From an uncultured Bacteroidales bacterium (GTDB lineage: Bacteria; Bacteroidota; Bacteroidia; Bacteroidales; UBA932), in the NCBI GenBank assembly GCA_944322715.1, contig CALUPT010000001.1, forward strand, positions 124,001 through 188,000: a stretch of 64,000 nt of DNA, written 5' to 3'. Below, in pieces: positions 34,208 to 42,706 of this stretch. Under the pieces are notes generated by a model. The model saw only the letters and a program-made list of their open reading frames with translations. It searched no databases and was not told where the DNA came from. Both the position numbers and the translations under genes were made by a program. Numbering within the stretch: position 1 is the stretch's first letter; every line of letters begins with the position of its first letter.

Positions 34208-35173
34208 ATGGAATCACAATTGGTAGTAGGAATCGATGTCGGCGGGCAGACCACGAAGCTCGGAGTCGTGGATGCAAGGGGTACCGTGCTCGCCCAGACT
34301 GTGATAAGGACAGATACATACGATACGGTGGAGCCGTATATCGATGAACTCGCGGAAGCCCTGAAGAAAATCATCCGGGAGGCCGGAGCGGAAGGGAATG
34401 TGAGGGGTATAGGAGTAGGCGCCCCTAACGGGAACTATTACACAGGATCCATTGCGGATGCCCCTAATATCGCGTGGGGCCGCAACGGGACCATCCCTTT
34501 TGCAAAACTGCTTTCCGCAAAGATAGGCGGGCTCCCTGTCGCTCTGACCAATGATGCCAATGCGGCAGCCGTAGGGGAAATGACATACGGCGCGGCAAGG
34601 GGAATGAAGAATTTCATCATGATTACCCTCGGCACAGGCGTCGGCAGCGGTATTGTCGTCAACGGCGAGATCGTTTACGGGCATGATGGCTTTGCCGGAG
34701 AGCTCGGACATACGGCAGCTGTGCGTAACAACGGCCGTATATGCAACTGCGGCAAGACAGGTTGTCTTGAGGCTTACTGCTCTGCGATAGGTGTCGCACG
34801 TACTGCGCGCGAATGGCTCCAGCTTACGGATGAGCCGTCGGTTCTCCGCAGTCTCGACAATATCACATCCAAGGATATATATGAGGCGGCCAAGGATGGA
34901 GACAAACTCGCTCTGAAGGTATTTGATTTCACCGGCAGGATGCTCGGCCGTTCTTTCGCGGATTTCGTGGCTTTCAGTGCGCCGGAGGCAATCGTCCTTT
35001 TCGGAGGTCTGGCCAGGGCCAAGGAATTCCTGAAGGAGCCTATCGAGGAGTCAATGAACGAGAATCTGCTCAATCTGTGGAAAGGCAAGATCAAGATTGT
35101 CTTCTCGCAGCTCAAGGAGTCGGATGCCGCCATTCTCGGTGCATCGGCCCTTGCGTGGGAGCTTGACAAATGA
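34208..35173 (+). CDS. ROK family glucokinase
   Basis: Cytoplasmic sugar kinase of 321 residues. The phosphate-binding motif GIDVGGQTTKLGVVD is at residues 8-22, NDANAAAVGEM at about 116-126 holds the catalytic Asp, MITLGTGVGSGIVVNG is the second ATP-binding motif, and the ROK signature with zinc-binding residues is GELGHTAA followed by CNCGKTGCLEAYCS. There is no helix-turn-helix, so it is a kinase, not a ROK repressor. It presumably phosphorylates the sugar brought in by the MFS protein encoded 45 bp upstream. A strong terminator follows within 25 bp. Confidence 0.93.
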   Translation: MESQLVVGIDVGGQTTKLGVVDARGTVLAQTVIRTDTYDTVEPYIDELAEALKKIIREAGAEGNVRGIGVGAPNGNYYTGSIADAPNIAWGRNGTIPFAKLLSAKIGGLPVALTNDANAAAVGEMTYGAARGMKNFIMITLGTGVGSGIVVNGEIVYGHDGFAGELGHTAAVRNNGRICNCGKTGCLEAYCSAIGVARTAREWLQLTDEPSVLRSLDNITSKDIYEAAKDGDKLALKVFDFTGRMLGRSFADFVAFSAPEAIVLFGGLARAKEFLKEPIEESMNENLLNLWKGKIKIVFSQLKESDAAILGASALAWELDK

Positions 35174-35195
35174 CGGGATTTACTTCCTGTACAAT

Positions 35196-35234
35196 AAAGA
35201 GGGCGGGTCAAAAGTCAGACTCGCCCTCTTTTTA
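35196..35234 (+). terminator. Strong terminator after the glucokinase, possibly bidirectional
   Basis: AAAGAGGGCG (35196-35205) pairs perfectly with CGCCCTCTTT (35222-35231); the stem extends inward to 14 pairs, followed by T. The A-run on the 5' side could also stop the convergent der transcript on the minus strand. Confidence 0.9.
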
Positions 35235-35334
35235 TTCGTACTCCTGATGGAGTCCGGTTCCAAATATTCAATTCTCAAAGAGGAAAAATTACTTTACAGC
35301 CGGCTTCTTTATTGTTTATGGGTTGTCTATAGTC

Positions 35335-35361
35335 AGATCCTTCGCTGCCGCTCAGGATGAC
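35335..35361 (-). repeat. Single copy of the intergenic repeat, inverted
   Basis: AGATCCTTCGCTGCCGCTCAGGATGACAA is the reverse complement of the GTCATCCTGAGCG...GAAGGATCT family. It lies 5 bp before the end of der in the convergent spacer. Confidence 0.85.
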
Positions 35362-35365
35362 AACC

Positions 35366-36676
35366 CTATTTCTTGCGGATATAGACCTGTACCGGGCAGC
35401 CGGAGAACCCGAATTTCTCCCTGAGCCTGTTTTCCAGAAACCGTTTGTACGGCTCCTTTACATACTGCGGGAGATTGCAGAAGAAGGCGAATGCAGGGAA
35501 GCGGGTCGGAAGTTGTGTCGCATATTTGATCTTGACATATTTCCCTTTCCATGCAGGAGGCGGGAAATTCTCGATTTCCGGCAGTATCTCCCCGTTAAGC
35601 ACTGAAGTCGGGATCTTCTTTGAATAGTTGTCGTAGACTTCTGATGCGGCTTTCAGTACATCCAGGATGCGCTGCTTGTTGATGACCGATGTGAATATCA
35701 GCGGAATGTCGTTGAAAGGGGCCAGCCTCGCCTTGAGCGATTCGGTGTATTCCTTCATCGTATTGGTGTCCTTTTCGATCAGGTCCCATTTGTTTACGAC
35801 GATCACACAGCCTTTCCTGTTGCGGGCAATCAGGTTGAAAATGCTCATGTCCTGAGCCTCCAGTCCGGTCTGGGCATCTATCATCAGGATGCATACATCC
35901 GAGTGCTCTATCGCCCTGATGGACCTCATGACGGAATAGAATTCAAGGTCTTCGTGGACCTTGGATTTCTTTCTCATCCCGGCGGTATCCACCAGCATGA
36001 ACTGGTAGCCGAACTTGTTGTAGTATGTGGATATGGAGTCCCGTGTGGTACCTGCTACCGGGGTCACTATGTTCCTCTCGATTCCGAGGAGCGCGTTTGT
36101 CAGGGATGATTTGCCGACATTCGGCTTGCCCACGATGGCAATGTGTGGCAGTTCCGGATGGTCATCGTCTGCCCCGGAGTCCGGCGGAAGCCGCCTTACT
36201 ATCTCATCGAGCAGATCCCCAGTCCCGCTTCCGGTTGCAGATGCGATGCAGAACAGGTCTTCCCCGAGGCCGAGCGAATAGAACTGGTATGCATCCGCGA
36301 GCCTGTCTCCGGTGTCTACCTTGTTGACGGCCAGCACTACCGGCTTCCCGCTGCGTCTGAGGATGTCCGCTATCTCTGCATCGTAGTCCGTAATGCCAGT
36401 CTGCGCCTCCACCATGAAAAGCACGAGGTCGGATTCCTCTATGGCGAGGATTACCTGTTTGCGGATCTCGCTTTCGAACACATCGTCCGAATTGCTGGTG
36501 TATCCTCCGGTATCGACTACCGAGAATTCGTGCCCGCACCATTCGCATTTGCCGTAATGTCTGTCACGGGTCACTCCTGCGGTCTCGTCCACAATGGCCT
36601 GCCGCATTCCTACAAGACGGTTGAAAAGCGTGGACTTGCCGACATTGGGGCGTCCTACGATAGCTACAAGACTCAT
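35366..36676 (-). CDS. der: Ribosome-associated GTPase Der (EngA)
   Basis: Essential GTPase for 50S ribosome assembly, 436 residues, cytoplasmic. Two GTPase domains in tandem are visible: GRPNVGKST (about 7-15) with DTGGY and NKVD, and GKPNVGKSS (about 180-190) with DTAGMR and NKWD, followed by the C-terminal KH-like domain (about 350-436). This double-G layout is unique to Der. It is the last gene of a minus-strand operon engB - prs - small protein - der, 54 bp after the small gene. Confidence 0.97.
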   Translation of the reverse strand: MSLVAIVGRPNVGKSTLFNRLVGMRQAIVDETAGVTRDRHYGKCEWCGHEFSVVDTGGYTSNSDDVFESEIRKQVILAIEESDLVLFMVEAQTGITDYDAEIADILRRSGKPVVLAVNKVDTGDRLADAYQFYSLGLGEDLFCIASATGSGTGDLLDEIVRRLPPDSGADDDHPELPHIAIVGKPNVGKSSLTNALLGIERNIVTPVAGTTRDSISTYYNKFGYQFMLVDTAGMRKKSKVHEDLEFYSVMRSIRAIEHSDVCILMIDAQTGLEAQDMSIFNLIARNRKGCVIVVNKWDLIEKDTNTMKEYTESLKARLAPFNDIPLIFTSVINKQRILDVLKAASEVYDNYSKKIPTSVLNGEILPEIENFPPPAWKGKYVKIKYATQLPTRFPAFAFFCNLPQYVKEPYKRFLENRLREKFGFSGCPVQVYIRKK

Positions 36677-36730
36677 ATCTGTGTCAGTTAGTTCTGTTCT
36701 CCCTTTCCGGGAGGATTCTGTCCGGACCGG

Positions 36731-36991
36731 TCATTCGTTGTCGCGGAGGCCGCATCCGGAGCAGTCGGTGCATCCGATGTCGCTGCATGTCGGCTGTCCC
36801 TTCCTGTTCTTTCTCCCCCACATTCGCAGTTCCTCATCCTTGGCGCAGATGATTCCTCTCTTGCGCATTTCCCTGTTCCTGCTTATCTCGGTCTCGGGGA
36901 AACGGCCGTTCTTCCGGAAAATGATGTTGAAGCATAGTCCGATCACGCATAGTCCCACAAGGACAAGGGCCGCAAGAAGGATTTCCCACAT
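36731..36991 (-). CDS. Small membrane protein with C-terminal cysteine cluster
   Basis: Protein of 86 residues. Residues about 4-26 form one hydrophobic helix (ILLAALVLVGLCVIGLCFNIIF), followed by a basic charged segment (about 27-68) and a cysteine-rich end, CSDIGCTDCSGCG, with an additional Cys near residue 50. The cysteine pattern could bind a metal or an iron-sulfur cluster; this is inference. I do not recognise a named family. Its place between prs and der in the same direction (25 bp after prs, 54 bp before der) and its plausible composition support a real gene. Confidence 0.65.
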   Translation of the reverse strand: MWEILLAALVLVGLCVIGLCFNIIFRKNGRFPETEISRNREMRKRGIICAKDEELRMWGRKNRKGQPTCSDIGCTDCSGCGLRDNE

Positions 36992-37016
36992 GTCTGTCCG
37001 GATGTCTGTGAGCCTG

Positions 37017-37967
37017 TCAGTTTATGAAACTGTTGCTGATAGGCTCGTAGTTATATACTTTCTCGATTATGTCCGCAAAGGTCTCCGCCATGGACAGCAC
37101 TGTCAGTTTGCTCTTGTCCTTCTCCGGATCGGAAGACAGCGGAATCGTGTCGGTGACAATGACTTCCTCGAGTGCGGATGCGGCGATCTTCTCGTATGCG
37201 CTGCCTGAGAACACTGCGTGTGTGGCGCATGCCCTGACGCTCAATGCCCCCATATCCTTCAGCACGTTGGCCGCCTTGGTAAGGGTGCCCGCGGTGTCGA
37301 TCATGTCATCCACGATGATGACATTCTTCCCTGCAACATCCCCTATGGCGGTTATCGAACCCACCACGTTGGCCTTCTCGCGGGACTTGTGGCAGATGAT
37401 TACCGGGCACTGGAGATAGCGGGCGTATGCGTTGGCCCTCTTCGCCCCTCCCATGTCGGGAGCCGCTATGGCGAGGTTCTCTATATGCATGTCCCTCAGA
37501 TACGGAAGGAACACCGTGCTTGCGTAGATATGGTCCACCGGGAAGTCGAAGAATCCCTGTATCTGGTCTGCGTGGAGATCGCAGGTCATCACCCTGTCGC
37601 ATCCGGCCGCGTGAAGCAGGTTCGCTACGAGCTTGGCTCCTATCGGCACCCTCGGCTTGTCCTTGCGGTCCTGGCGCGCCCAGCCGAAATACGGCATTAC
37701 GGCAATCACCGTATGGGCCGATGCACGCTTTGCGGCATCGATCATGAGCAGAAGCTCGAACAGGTTGTCCACAGGAGGGAAGGTGGACTGGACGATGAAT
37801 ACGGTAGCGCCCCTGACGCTCTCGTTGAGCGATGGCTGGAACTCTCCGTCACTGAATGTGAGGAGGTCGGATTCTCCGAGGTTTATTCCCAGAGACTTGA
37901 CTATCTTTTCTGCGAAAGGCCTGGAACTCCTGCAGGCGAAAATCTTCAGTTTATGTTCGTTGTGCAT
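37017..37967 (-). CDS. prs: Ribose-phosphate pyrophosphokinase
   Basis: Makes PRPP from ribose 5-phosphate and ATP for nucleotide, His and Trp synthesis. 316 residues, the usual class I length. Seen: KIFACRSSRPFAEKI at the N-terminus, FSDGEFQPSLNESVRG (ribose-phosphate and ATP loop), YFGWARQDRK (flexible loop), CDLHADQIQGFF and the PRPP-binding motif NVIIVDDMIDTAGTLTKAA. It starts 15 bp after the engB stop in the same operon. Confidence 0.97.
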   Translation of the reverse strand: MHNEHKLKIFACRSSRPFAEKIVKSLGINLGESDLLTFSDGEFQPSLNESVRGATVFIVQSTFPPVDNLFELLLMIDAAKRASAHTVIAVMPYFGWARQDRKDKPRVPIGAKLVANLLHAAGCDRVMTCDLHADQIQGFFDFPVDHIYASTVFLPYLRDMHIENLAIAAPDMGGAKRANAYARYLQCPVIICHKSREKANVVGSITAIGDVAGKNVIIVDDMIDTAGTLTKAANVLKDMGALSVRACATHAVFSGSAYEKIAASALEEVIVTDTIPLSSDPEKDKSKLTVLSMAETFADIIEKVYNYEPISNSFIN

Positions 37968-37982
37968 CTCTGTATAGTTGGT

Positions 37983-38585
37983 TTAGTTTTTCATTCCCTT
38001 GAGGATGCCGTCAATGTAGCCGAGTATCTCGTCCTTGCCGAGACCTGTCTCCGATGAGCTTTCGAACATCGGCGGCAGCTCCTCCCATTTCTCCATAAGC
38101 AGACGGCGGTTTCTCTCTATCTGGTTCTTCCGTGCGACCGGGCCGAGCTTGTCCCCTTTCGTGAAGATGATCGCGAAGGGGATGTCGCTGCCTCCAAGTT
38201 CATCCAGAAAGTCCATGTCCGTCTTCATGATGTCATGCCGGCAGTCTATCAGTACGAACAGGAGCACCATCTCTTTCGAAAAGTTGAGGTAGTTGCGTAT
38301 CACATCCTCTATCTTCTTCCTTCCGCCTGCCGACAGTTTCGCGTATCCGTATCCCGGCAGGTCCACCAGATACCACTCCCTGTTGATGAGGAAATGGTTC
38401 ACCAGTCTGGTCTTGCCCGGCTGGCTGGATGTCATGGCGAGCTTCCTGTTGCCGCAGAGCATGTTGATGAGCGATGACTTGCCGACGTTGGAACGGCCGA
38501 TGAAGGCAAATTCGGGCAGTTTCTGCTCCGGTCTGCCTGCTACTGTCGTACTGCTTCCTGCAAATGTCGCTTCCGTTATTCTCAT
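37983..38585 (-). CDS. engB: Ribosome biogenesis GTP-binding protein EngB (YihA/YsxC)
   Basis: GTPase needed for 50S subunit assembly; 200 residues from the ATG at 38585. An open frame reaches a TTG at 38618, but that codon overlaps the -7 element on the minus strand, and MRITEATFAGS is a sensible N-terminus. G1 is GRSNVGKSS, G3 DLPGYGYAK, G4 FTKGDKL. It heads the minus-strand operon with prs 15 bp downstream and faces glgB across a divergent promoter region. Confidence 0.95.
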   Translation of the reverse strand: MRITEATFAGSSTTVAGRPEQKLPEFAFIGRSNVGKSSLINMLCGNRKLAMTSSQPGKTRLVNHFLINREWYLVDLPGYGYAKLSAGGRKKIEDVIRNYLNFSKEMVLLFVLIDCRHDIMKTDMDFLDELGGSDIPFAIIFTKGDKLGPVARKNQIERNRRLLMEKWEELPPMFESSSETGLGKDEILGYIDGILKGMKN

Positions 38586-38615
38586 GTGTGGGAACAGTTG
38601 GCTTTCAATCGGGGG

Positions 38616-38623
38616 CAAAGATA
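38616..38623 (-). promoter_or_regulatory. Predicted engB operon promoter (-7 element)
   Basis: On the minus strand this reads TATCTTTG, an exact TAnnTTTG match, about 31 bp before the chosen engB ATG. Confidence 0.6.
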
Positions 38624-38666
38624 ATCAAATTTGCAGCCTTACCGTAAATTTATTCAAAAATATTGT

Positions 38667-38674
38667 TATTTTTG
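38667..38674 (+). promoter_or_regulatory. Predicted glgB promoter (-7 element)
   Basis: TATTTTTG, an exact TAnnTTTG match in AT-rich DNA, about 63 bp before the preferred glgB start at 38737. No clear -33 TTG is seen at the right distance. Confidence 0.5.
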
Positions 38675-38736
38675 TGTCAGACGGACTTGACAGGACACAC
38701 AGTTGTGCAGTTATGGAAGACAGGAGGAAAAAGACA

Positions 38737-40731
38737 ATGATTTACGATGGAGATCCCTGGCTTCTTCCCTACAGAGATGCCATAGATGCCAGACATCAGC
38801 GTATCCTTGAAGAGAAAGAGAGGCTTTCGTCGGCCGGTTCGCTTGCCAGGGGAGTCAACAATCATCTGTATTACGGACTGCATCATGATGCAGATGGCGG
38901 CTGGGTGTTCAGGGAATGGGCTCCCAATGCCACAAAGATTTATATTATCGGCGATTTCAACAACTGGAAAAGGACCGAGGCTTATGCCCTCCATCCAGTG
39001 GGGAACGGCAACTGGGAGATAACCCTGCCGGCCATGTTCCTTTCGCACGGGACTTTGTACAAACTGTACATCGAGTGGCCCGGAGGGGGAGCGGAGAGGC
39101 TTCCGGCGTATGTGACCAGGGCGGTGCAGGACCCGGAGACGAAGTCTTTCTGTGCCGAGGTGTGGGATCCTCCGAAACCGTACAGGTGGAAGCACCGCAG
39201 ACCCGGCAAAAGACCGCATCCGCTTATCTACGAATGCCATATCGGCATGAGTTCCGAAAAGGAAAAGGTCGCCACGTTCGATGAGTTCAGAAAGGATGTC
39301 CTTCCGCACATAAAGGATCTCGGCTACGATACGATCCAGATAATGGCGCTCCAGGAGCATCCGTATTACGGCTCTTTCGGCTATCAGGTCTCCAATTTCT
39401 TTGCCTTGAGTTCCCGTTTCGGGACACCGGAGGAGTTCAAGAGACTTGTGGATGAGGCCCACGGGATGGGGATTGCAGTGGTGATGGATATAGTGCACTC
39501 GCATTCCGTGGACAATGAGGCCGAGGGTCTCGGAAAATTCGATGGCAGGGAAGACCTGTATTTCTACAAGGGTCCGCAGGGCCGCCACCCGGCGTGGGGT
39601 TCCCGCTGTTTCGACTACGGCAAGGATGAGACGAAGTATTTCCTCCTGTCCAACTGCAAGTTCTGGATGGAGGAATATCATCTGGACGGGTTCCGTTTCG
39701 ATGGGGTGACGAGCATGCTGTACTGGAACCACGGGCTCGGCGTGGATTTCGTCGGATACGACATCTATTTCAACAGTGGAGTGGACGAGAATGCAGTCAC
39801 ATATCTTGCCCTTGCCAACATGCTGGTCAGGGAAATCAATCCGGATGCTTTCACGATAGCCGAGGATGTGAGCGGGATGGCCGGTCTGGCGGCTCCGTTC
39901 GAGGCCGGGGGTGTCGGATTCGATTTCAGGATGAGCATGGGCGTGGCCGACAGCTGGATAAAGTGGATCAAGGAACTGCCCGATGAGAAATGGAGCATGG
40001 GAGAGATGTGGTGGCAGCTGACCAACAAGAGGGCGGACGAGAAGACCATCAGCTATGCCGAGTGTCACGACCAGGCGATGGTGGGGGACAAGACCATCAT
40101 TTTCCGCCTGATGGACAAGGAAATGTACACATCCATGAATATGGAGTCGAAGTCTCCTGTGGTGGACAGGGGCATTGCCCTGCACAAGATGATAAGGTTG
40201 GTGACGATGGCTACTGCCGGGGATGGCTACCTCACCTTCATGGGCAACGAGTTCGGCCATCCCGAATGGATAGACTTCCCGAGGGAGGGGAACGGGTGGT
40301 CCTACAAATATGCCCGCCGCCAGTGGTCCCTTATGGAACCGGATTATCTGAGATACAGGTATCTGAACGATTTCGACCGGGAAATGATTTCCCTTTGCCG
40401 GAAGGAAAGCCTGTTTTCGGCCAGACCGGAGCTCCTTGTGCAGGATGAAGAGAAAAAAATTCTCATTTTCAAAAGAATAAATTGTATCTTTGCGCTCAAT
40501 TTCAATCCGTCATCATCTTTCTCGGATTATGCCTTTGCCGCACCTGCCGGGAAATATTCCCTGATTCTTGACACGGATGAGAAAGAGTTCGATGGCTTCG
40601 CCCGCCTTGGACACGGGGAGACCCATTTCACGGTGCATACGAAGTCGAAAAACGGCAACCAGACTTTCGATGACTCTCTGATTCTTTATCTGCCGAGCCG
40701 TTGTGCTCTGGTCCTTAAGAAGACAGATTGA
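38737..40731 (+). CDS. glgB: 1,4-alpha-glucan branching enzyme (GH13, eukaryotic-like subfamily)
   Basis: Introduces alpha-1,6 branches into glycogen; 664 residues from ATG 38737, chosen because AGGAGG lies about 10 bases upstream and the family begins shortly before the DPWLLPYRDAI motif. ATG 38713 is the alternative; the frame is open further back but into engB. CBM48 (about 60-150, WAPNATKIYIIGDFNNWKR) precedes the GH13 barrel: MDIVHSHSVDN, GFRFDGVTSM with nucleophile Asp322, TIAEDVSGM with acid/base Glu376, and AECHDQAM with the transition-state Asp. The HPEWIDFPREGNG motif and lack of a long N1 domain match eukaryotic-type GH13_8. It begins the alpha-glucan gene group and is 28 bp before the debranching enzyme. 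Confidence 0.96.
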   Translation: MIYDGDPWLLPYRDAIDARHQRILEEKERLSSAGSLARGVNNHLYYGLHHDADGGWVFREWAPNATKIYIIGDFNNWKRTEAYALHPVGNGNWEITLPAMFLSHGTLYKLYIEWPGGGAERLPAYVTRAVQDPETKSFCAEVWDPPKPYRWKHRRPGKRPHPLIYECHIGMSSEKEKVATFDEFRKDVLPHIKDLGYDTIQIMALQEHPYYGSFGYQVSNFFALSSRFGTPEEFKRLVDEAHGMGIAVVMDIVHSHSVDNEAEGLGKFDGREDLYFYKGPQGRHPAWGSRCFDYGKDETKYFLLSNCKFWMEEYHLDGFRFDGVTSMLYWNHGLGVDFVGYDIYFNSGVDENAVTYLALANMLVREINPDAFTIAEDVSGMAGLAAPFEAGGVGFDFRMSMGVADSWIKWIKELPDEKWSMGEMWWQLTNKRADEKTISYAECHDQAMVGDKTIIFRLMDKEMYTSMNMESKSPVVDRGIALHKMIRLVTMATAGDGYLTFMGNEFGHPEWIDFPREGNGWSYKYARRQWSLMEPDYLRYRYLNDFDREMISLCRKESLFSARPELLVQDEEKKILIFKRINCIFALNFNPSSSFSDYAFAAPAGKYSLILDTDEKEFDGFARLGHGETHFTVHTKSKNGNQTFDDSLILYLPSRCALVLKKTD

Positions 40732-40759
40732 TATTAACCTAAATTAAATTATAGCAAGT

Positions 40760-42706
40760 ATGGCTTTTCTAAAATTCAACAAGTCCGAACTTGTCAACCT
40801 GGAATATTCGCTCAAGAGGGAGATAATCCTGGCGAACGAGACGGGCGCGTACTGCAACACATCGCTTGTGTGCTGCAATACAAGGCGCTACCACGGACTT
40901 CTTGCCGTGCCTGTAGACAATTTCGGCGGAGGCAAGTACATGCTTCTGTCATCCGTCGATGAAAGTCTCATCATGGGAGGCAAGCAGTTCAACCTCGGCA
41001 TCCATTGCTACGGCGATATATACGAGCCGAGGGGGCACAAGTATATCATCGACTTCGATGCCGATCCTGTGCCCGAGCTTATCTACAAGATAGGTGACAT
41101 CCTGTTCAGCAAGTCCATCCTGATGGTGCCCGACAATGATCAGGTGCTCATCAGATATACCCTGCTCGGGGCTCCGCAGAAGACCGTGCTGAAACTCAAG
41201 CCGTTCCTGGCGTTCAGGAATGTGCATAGCCTCACGCACCAGAACGGGGAGGCAAATACGGAAGGGAAGGATATCCCGGGAGGCGTGGCCTACAGGATGT
41301 ACGATGGATTTCCTGACCTCAACCTGCAGCTGAGCGGCAAGTCTGTTTTCAAGAAGACGCCTTACTGGTATAACGGGATAACCTATTCAGACGAATACAG
41401 GAGAGGGTTCGACTGCACCGAGGATCTTTTCGTGCCGGGAGAATTCATGACGGAACTGAAGCCCGGGGAGTCCGTGGTGCTGTCGGCATCCGTGACCGAT
41501 GTCAGCGTGCGCGGGCTGAAGCGCAGATTCGATGACATAGTGGCGAAGATGCCGCCTATCAATGACAACCATGACCTCCTTGTGCACAATGCGGAGATGC
41601 TCAAATGCAGGCACAACGGCAAGGAACAGATCAATGCCGGCCTGTCATGGCTCCAGACAGGGCTGCTCAGGGAGACTATAGAGTCCCTGCCGGGGCTTAC
41701 CATATATGCGGATGGCAATACCGCCGAATTCGAGAAGATTCTCGATACCCTCATTGCGGATGAGCAGGAACGGCTTTTCCACAGGACCACCCAGGTGGAG
41801 TCGCCGCTCAGGCTTACGGATACCATACAGCAGTACATAGAGTTCACCGGGGATGAGAAGAAGGTCTGGAAGAAATACGGTCCTACCCTCAAAGGCATCA
41901 TCGAGAGCTATGCGCCGGGGCGCAGGCGTGAGGTGACAATGCATCCCAACGGTCTGCTCTGGGCGCAGATGGACTGGACTGCCCTGTCATGGATGAATAC
42001 CTATATTTCCGGACAGCCCGTCAACGAGAGGGCAGGTTATCAGGTGGAGACCAATGCGTTCTGGTACAATGCGCTCTGTTTCGCCATCGATATGGAGACG
42101 AAATACGGAACGAAGAAGAACAACGCGTTCATAGAGCAGTGGACACCTGTCCGCGACCTTGTGAAACAGAATTTCCAGGACGTGTTCTGGAATGCGGAAC
42201 ACGGATATCTGGCGGACTATGTGGATGGGAACGGACAGAATCTCGATGTCCGTCCTAACCAGATGTTTGCGGTGTATCTGACATATTCGCCTGTGGATGA
42301 TGAGGTCAAGTCGGAGGTCATGTCGGTGATTTCCAATGAGCTTGTCACAAGGCGCGGTATCAGGACCCTTTCTCCGCGCAACATCAAGTACAAGGGAGTA
42401 TATGAGGGGTCGCAGACCGACCGCGACCTTGCATATCACAACGGATGTGCTTTCCCTTCCCTGCTTGCCCCGTATATCGAAATATGCTTCAAGATGATGG
42501 GAGCTGCTTTCTACAAGAAGGCGGAATGGCTGACAGAAGGCTTCTACGAGGACATCAACAAGCACGGGGTCGGCGTCTTTGCCGAACTGTATGACGGAGA
42601 TCCTCCTCACGAACCTCACGGGGCGATTGCCAGTGCGTGCAGTACCGCGGCCCTGCTCAGGATAGACTGTCTGATGAACCGTTATATGAAGGAGGGCAGG
42701 AAATGA
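40760..42706 (+). CDS. Amylo-alpha-1,6-glucosidase, glycogen debranching enzyme (GH133)
   Basis: Cytoplasmic debranching enzyme of 648 residues that would remove alpha-1,6-linked stubs from glycogen. The N-terminal GDE_N-type beta domain (about 1-240) holds EIILANETGAYCNTSLVCCNTRRYHGLLAV, a family hallmark, and the (alpha/alpha)6 GDE_C domain (about 270-640) holds NAGLSWLQTGLLRETIESLPGL, LWAQMDWTALSWMNTYISGQP and LAYHNGCAFPSLLAPYIE. No signal peptide is present. Its stop overlaps the next start by four bases (ATGA), indicating coupled translation with the GT4 gene. Confidence 0.93.
   Translation: MAFLKFNKSELVNLEYSLKREIILANETGAYCNTSLVCCNTRRYHGLLAVPVDNFGGGKYMLLSSVDESLIMGGKQFNLGIHCYGDIYEPRGHKYIIDFDADPVPELIYKIGDILFSKSILMVPDNDQVLIRYTLLGAPQKTVLKLKPFLAFRNVHSLTHQNGEANTEGKDIPGGVAYRMYDGFPDLNLQLSGKSVFKKTPYWYNGITYSDEYRRGFDCTEDLFVPGEFMTELKPGESVVLSASVTDVSVRGLKRRFDDIVAKMPPINDNHDLLVHNAEMLKCRHNGKEQINAGLSWLQTGLLRETIESLPGLTIYADGNTAEFEKILDTLIADEQERLFHRTTQVESPLRLTDTIQQYIEFTGDEKKVWKKYGPTLKGIIESYAPGRRREVTMHPNGLLWAQMDWTALSWMNTYISGQPVNERAGYQVETNAFWYNALCFAIDMETKYGTKKNNAFIEQWTPVRDLVKQNFQDVFWNAEHGYLADYVDGNGQNLDVRPNQMFAVYLTYSPVDDEVKSEVMSVISNELVTRRGIRTLSPRNIKYKGVYEGSQTDRDLAYHNGCAFPSLLAPYIEICFKMMGAAFYKKAEWLTEGFYEDINKHGVGVFAELYDGDPPHEPHGAIASACSTAALLRIDCLMNRYMKEGRK

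Noticed and set aside
38586..38618. TTG start at 38618 for engB
   Set aside because: It overlaps the minus-strand -7 element TATCTTTG, so it would not be transcribed from that promoter.
38293..38736. N-terminal extension of glgB up to 38293
   Set aside because: The extra frame lies antisense to engB and upstream of the glgB promoter; the branching enzyme core begins after 38737.
38677..40260. 527-residue minus-strand ORF across glgB
   Set aside because: Antisense to conserved GH13 motifs and would run through the predicted glgB promoter.
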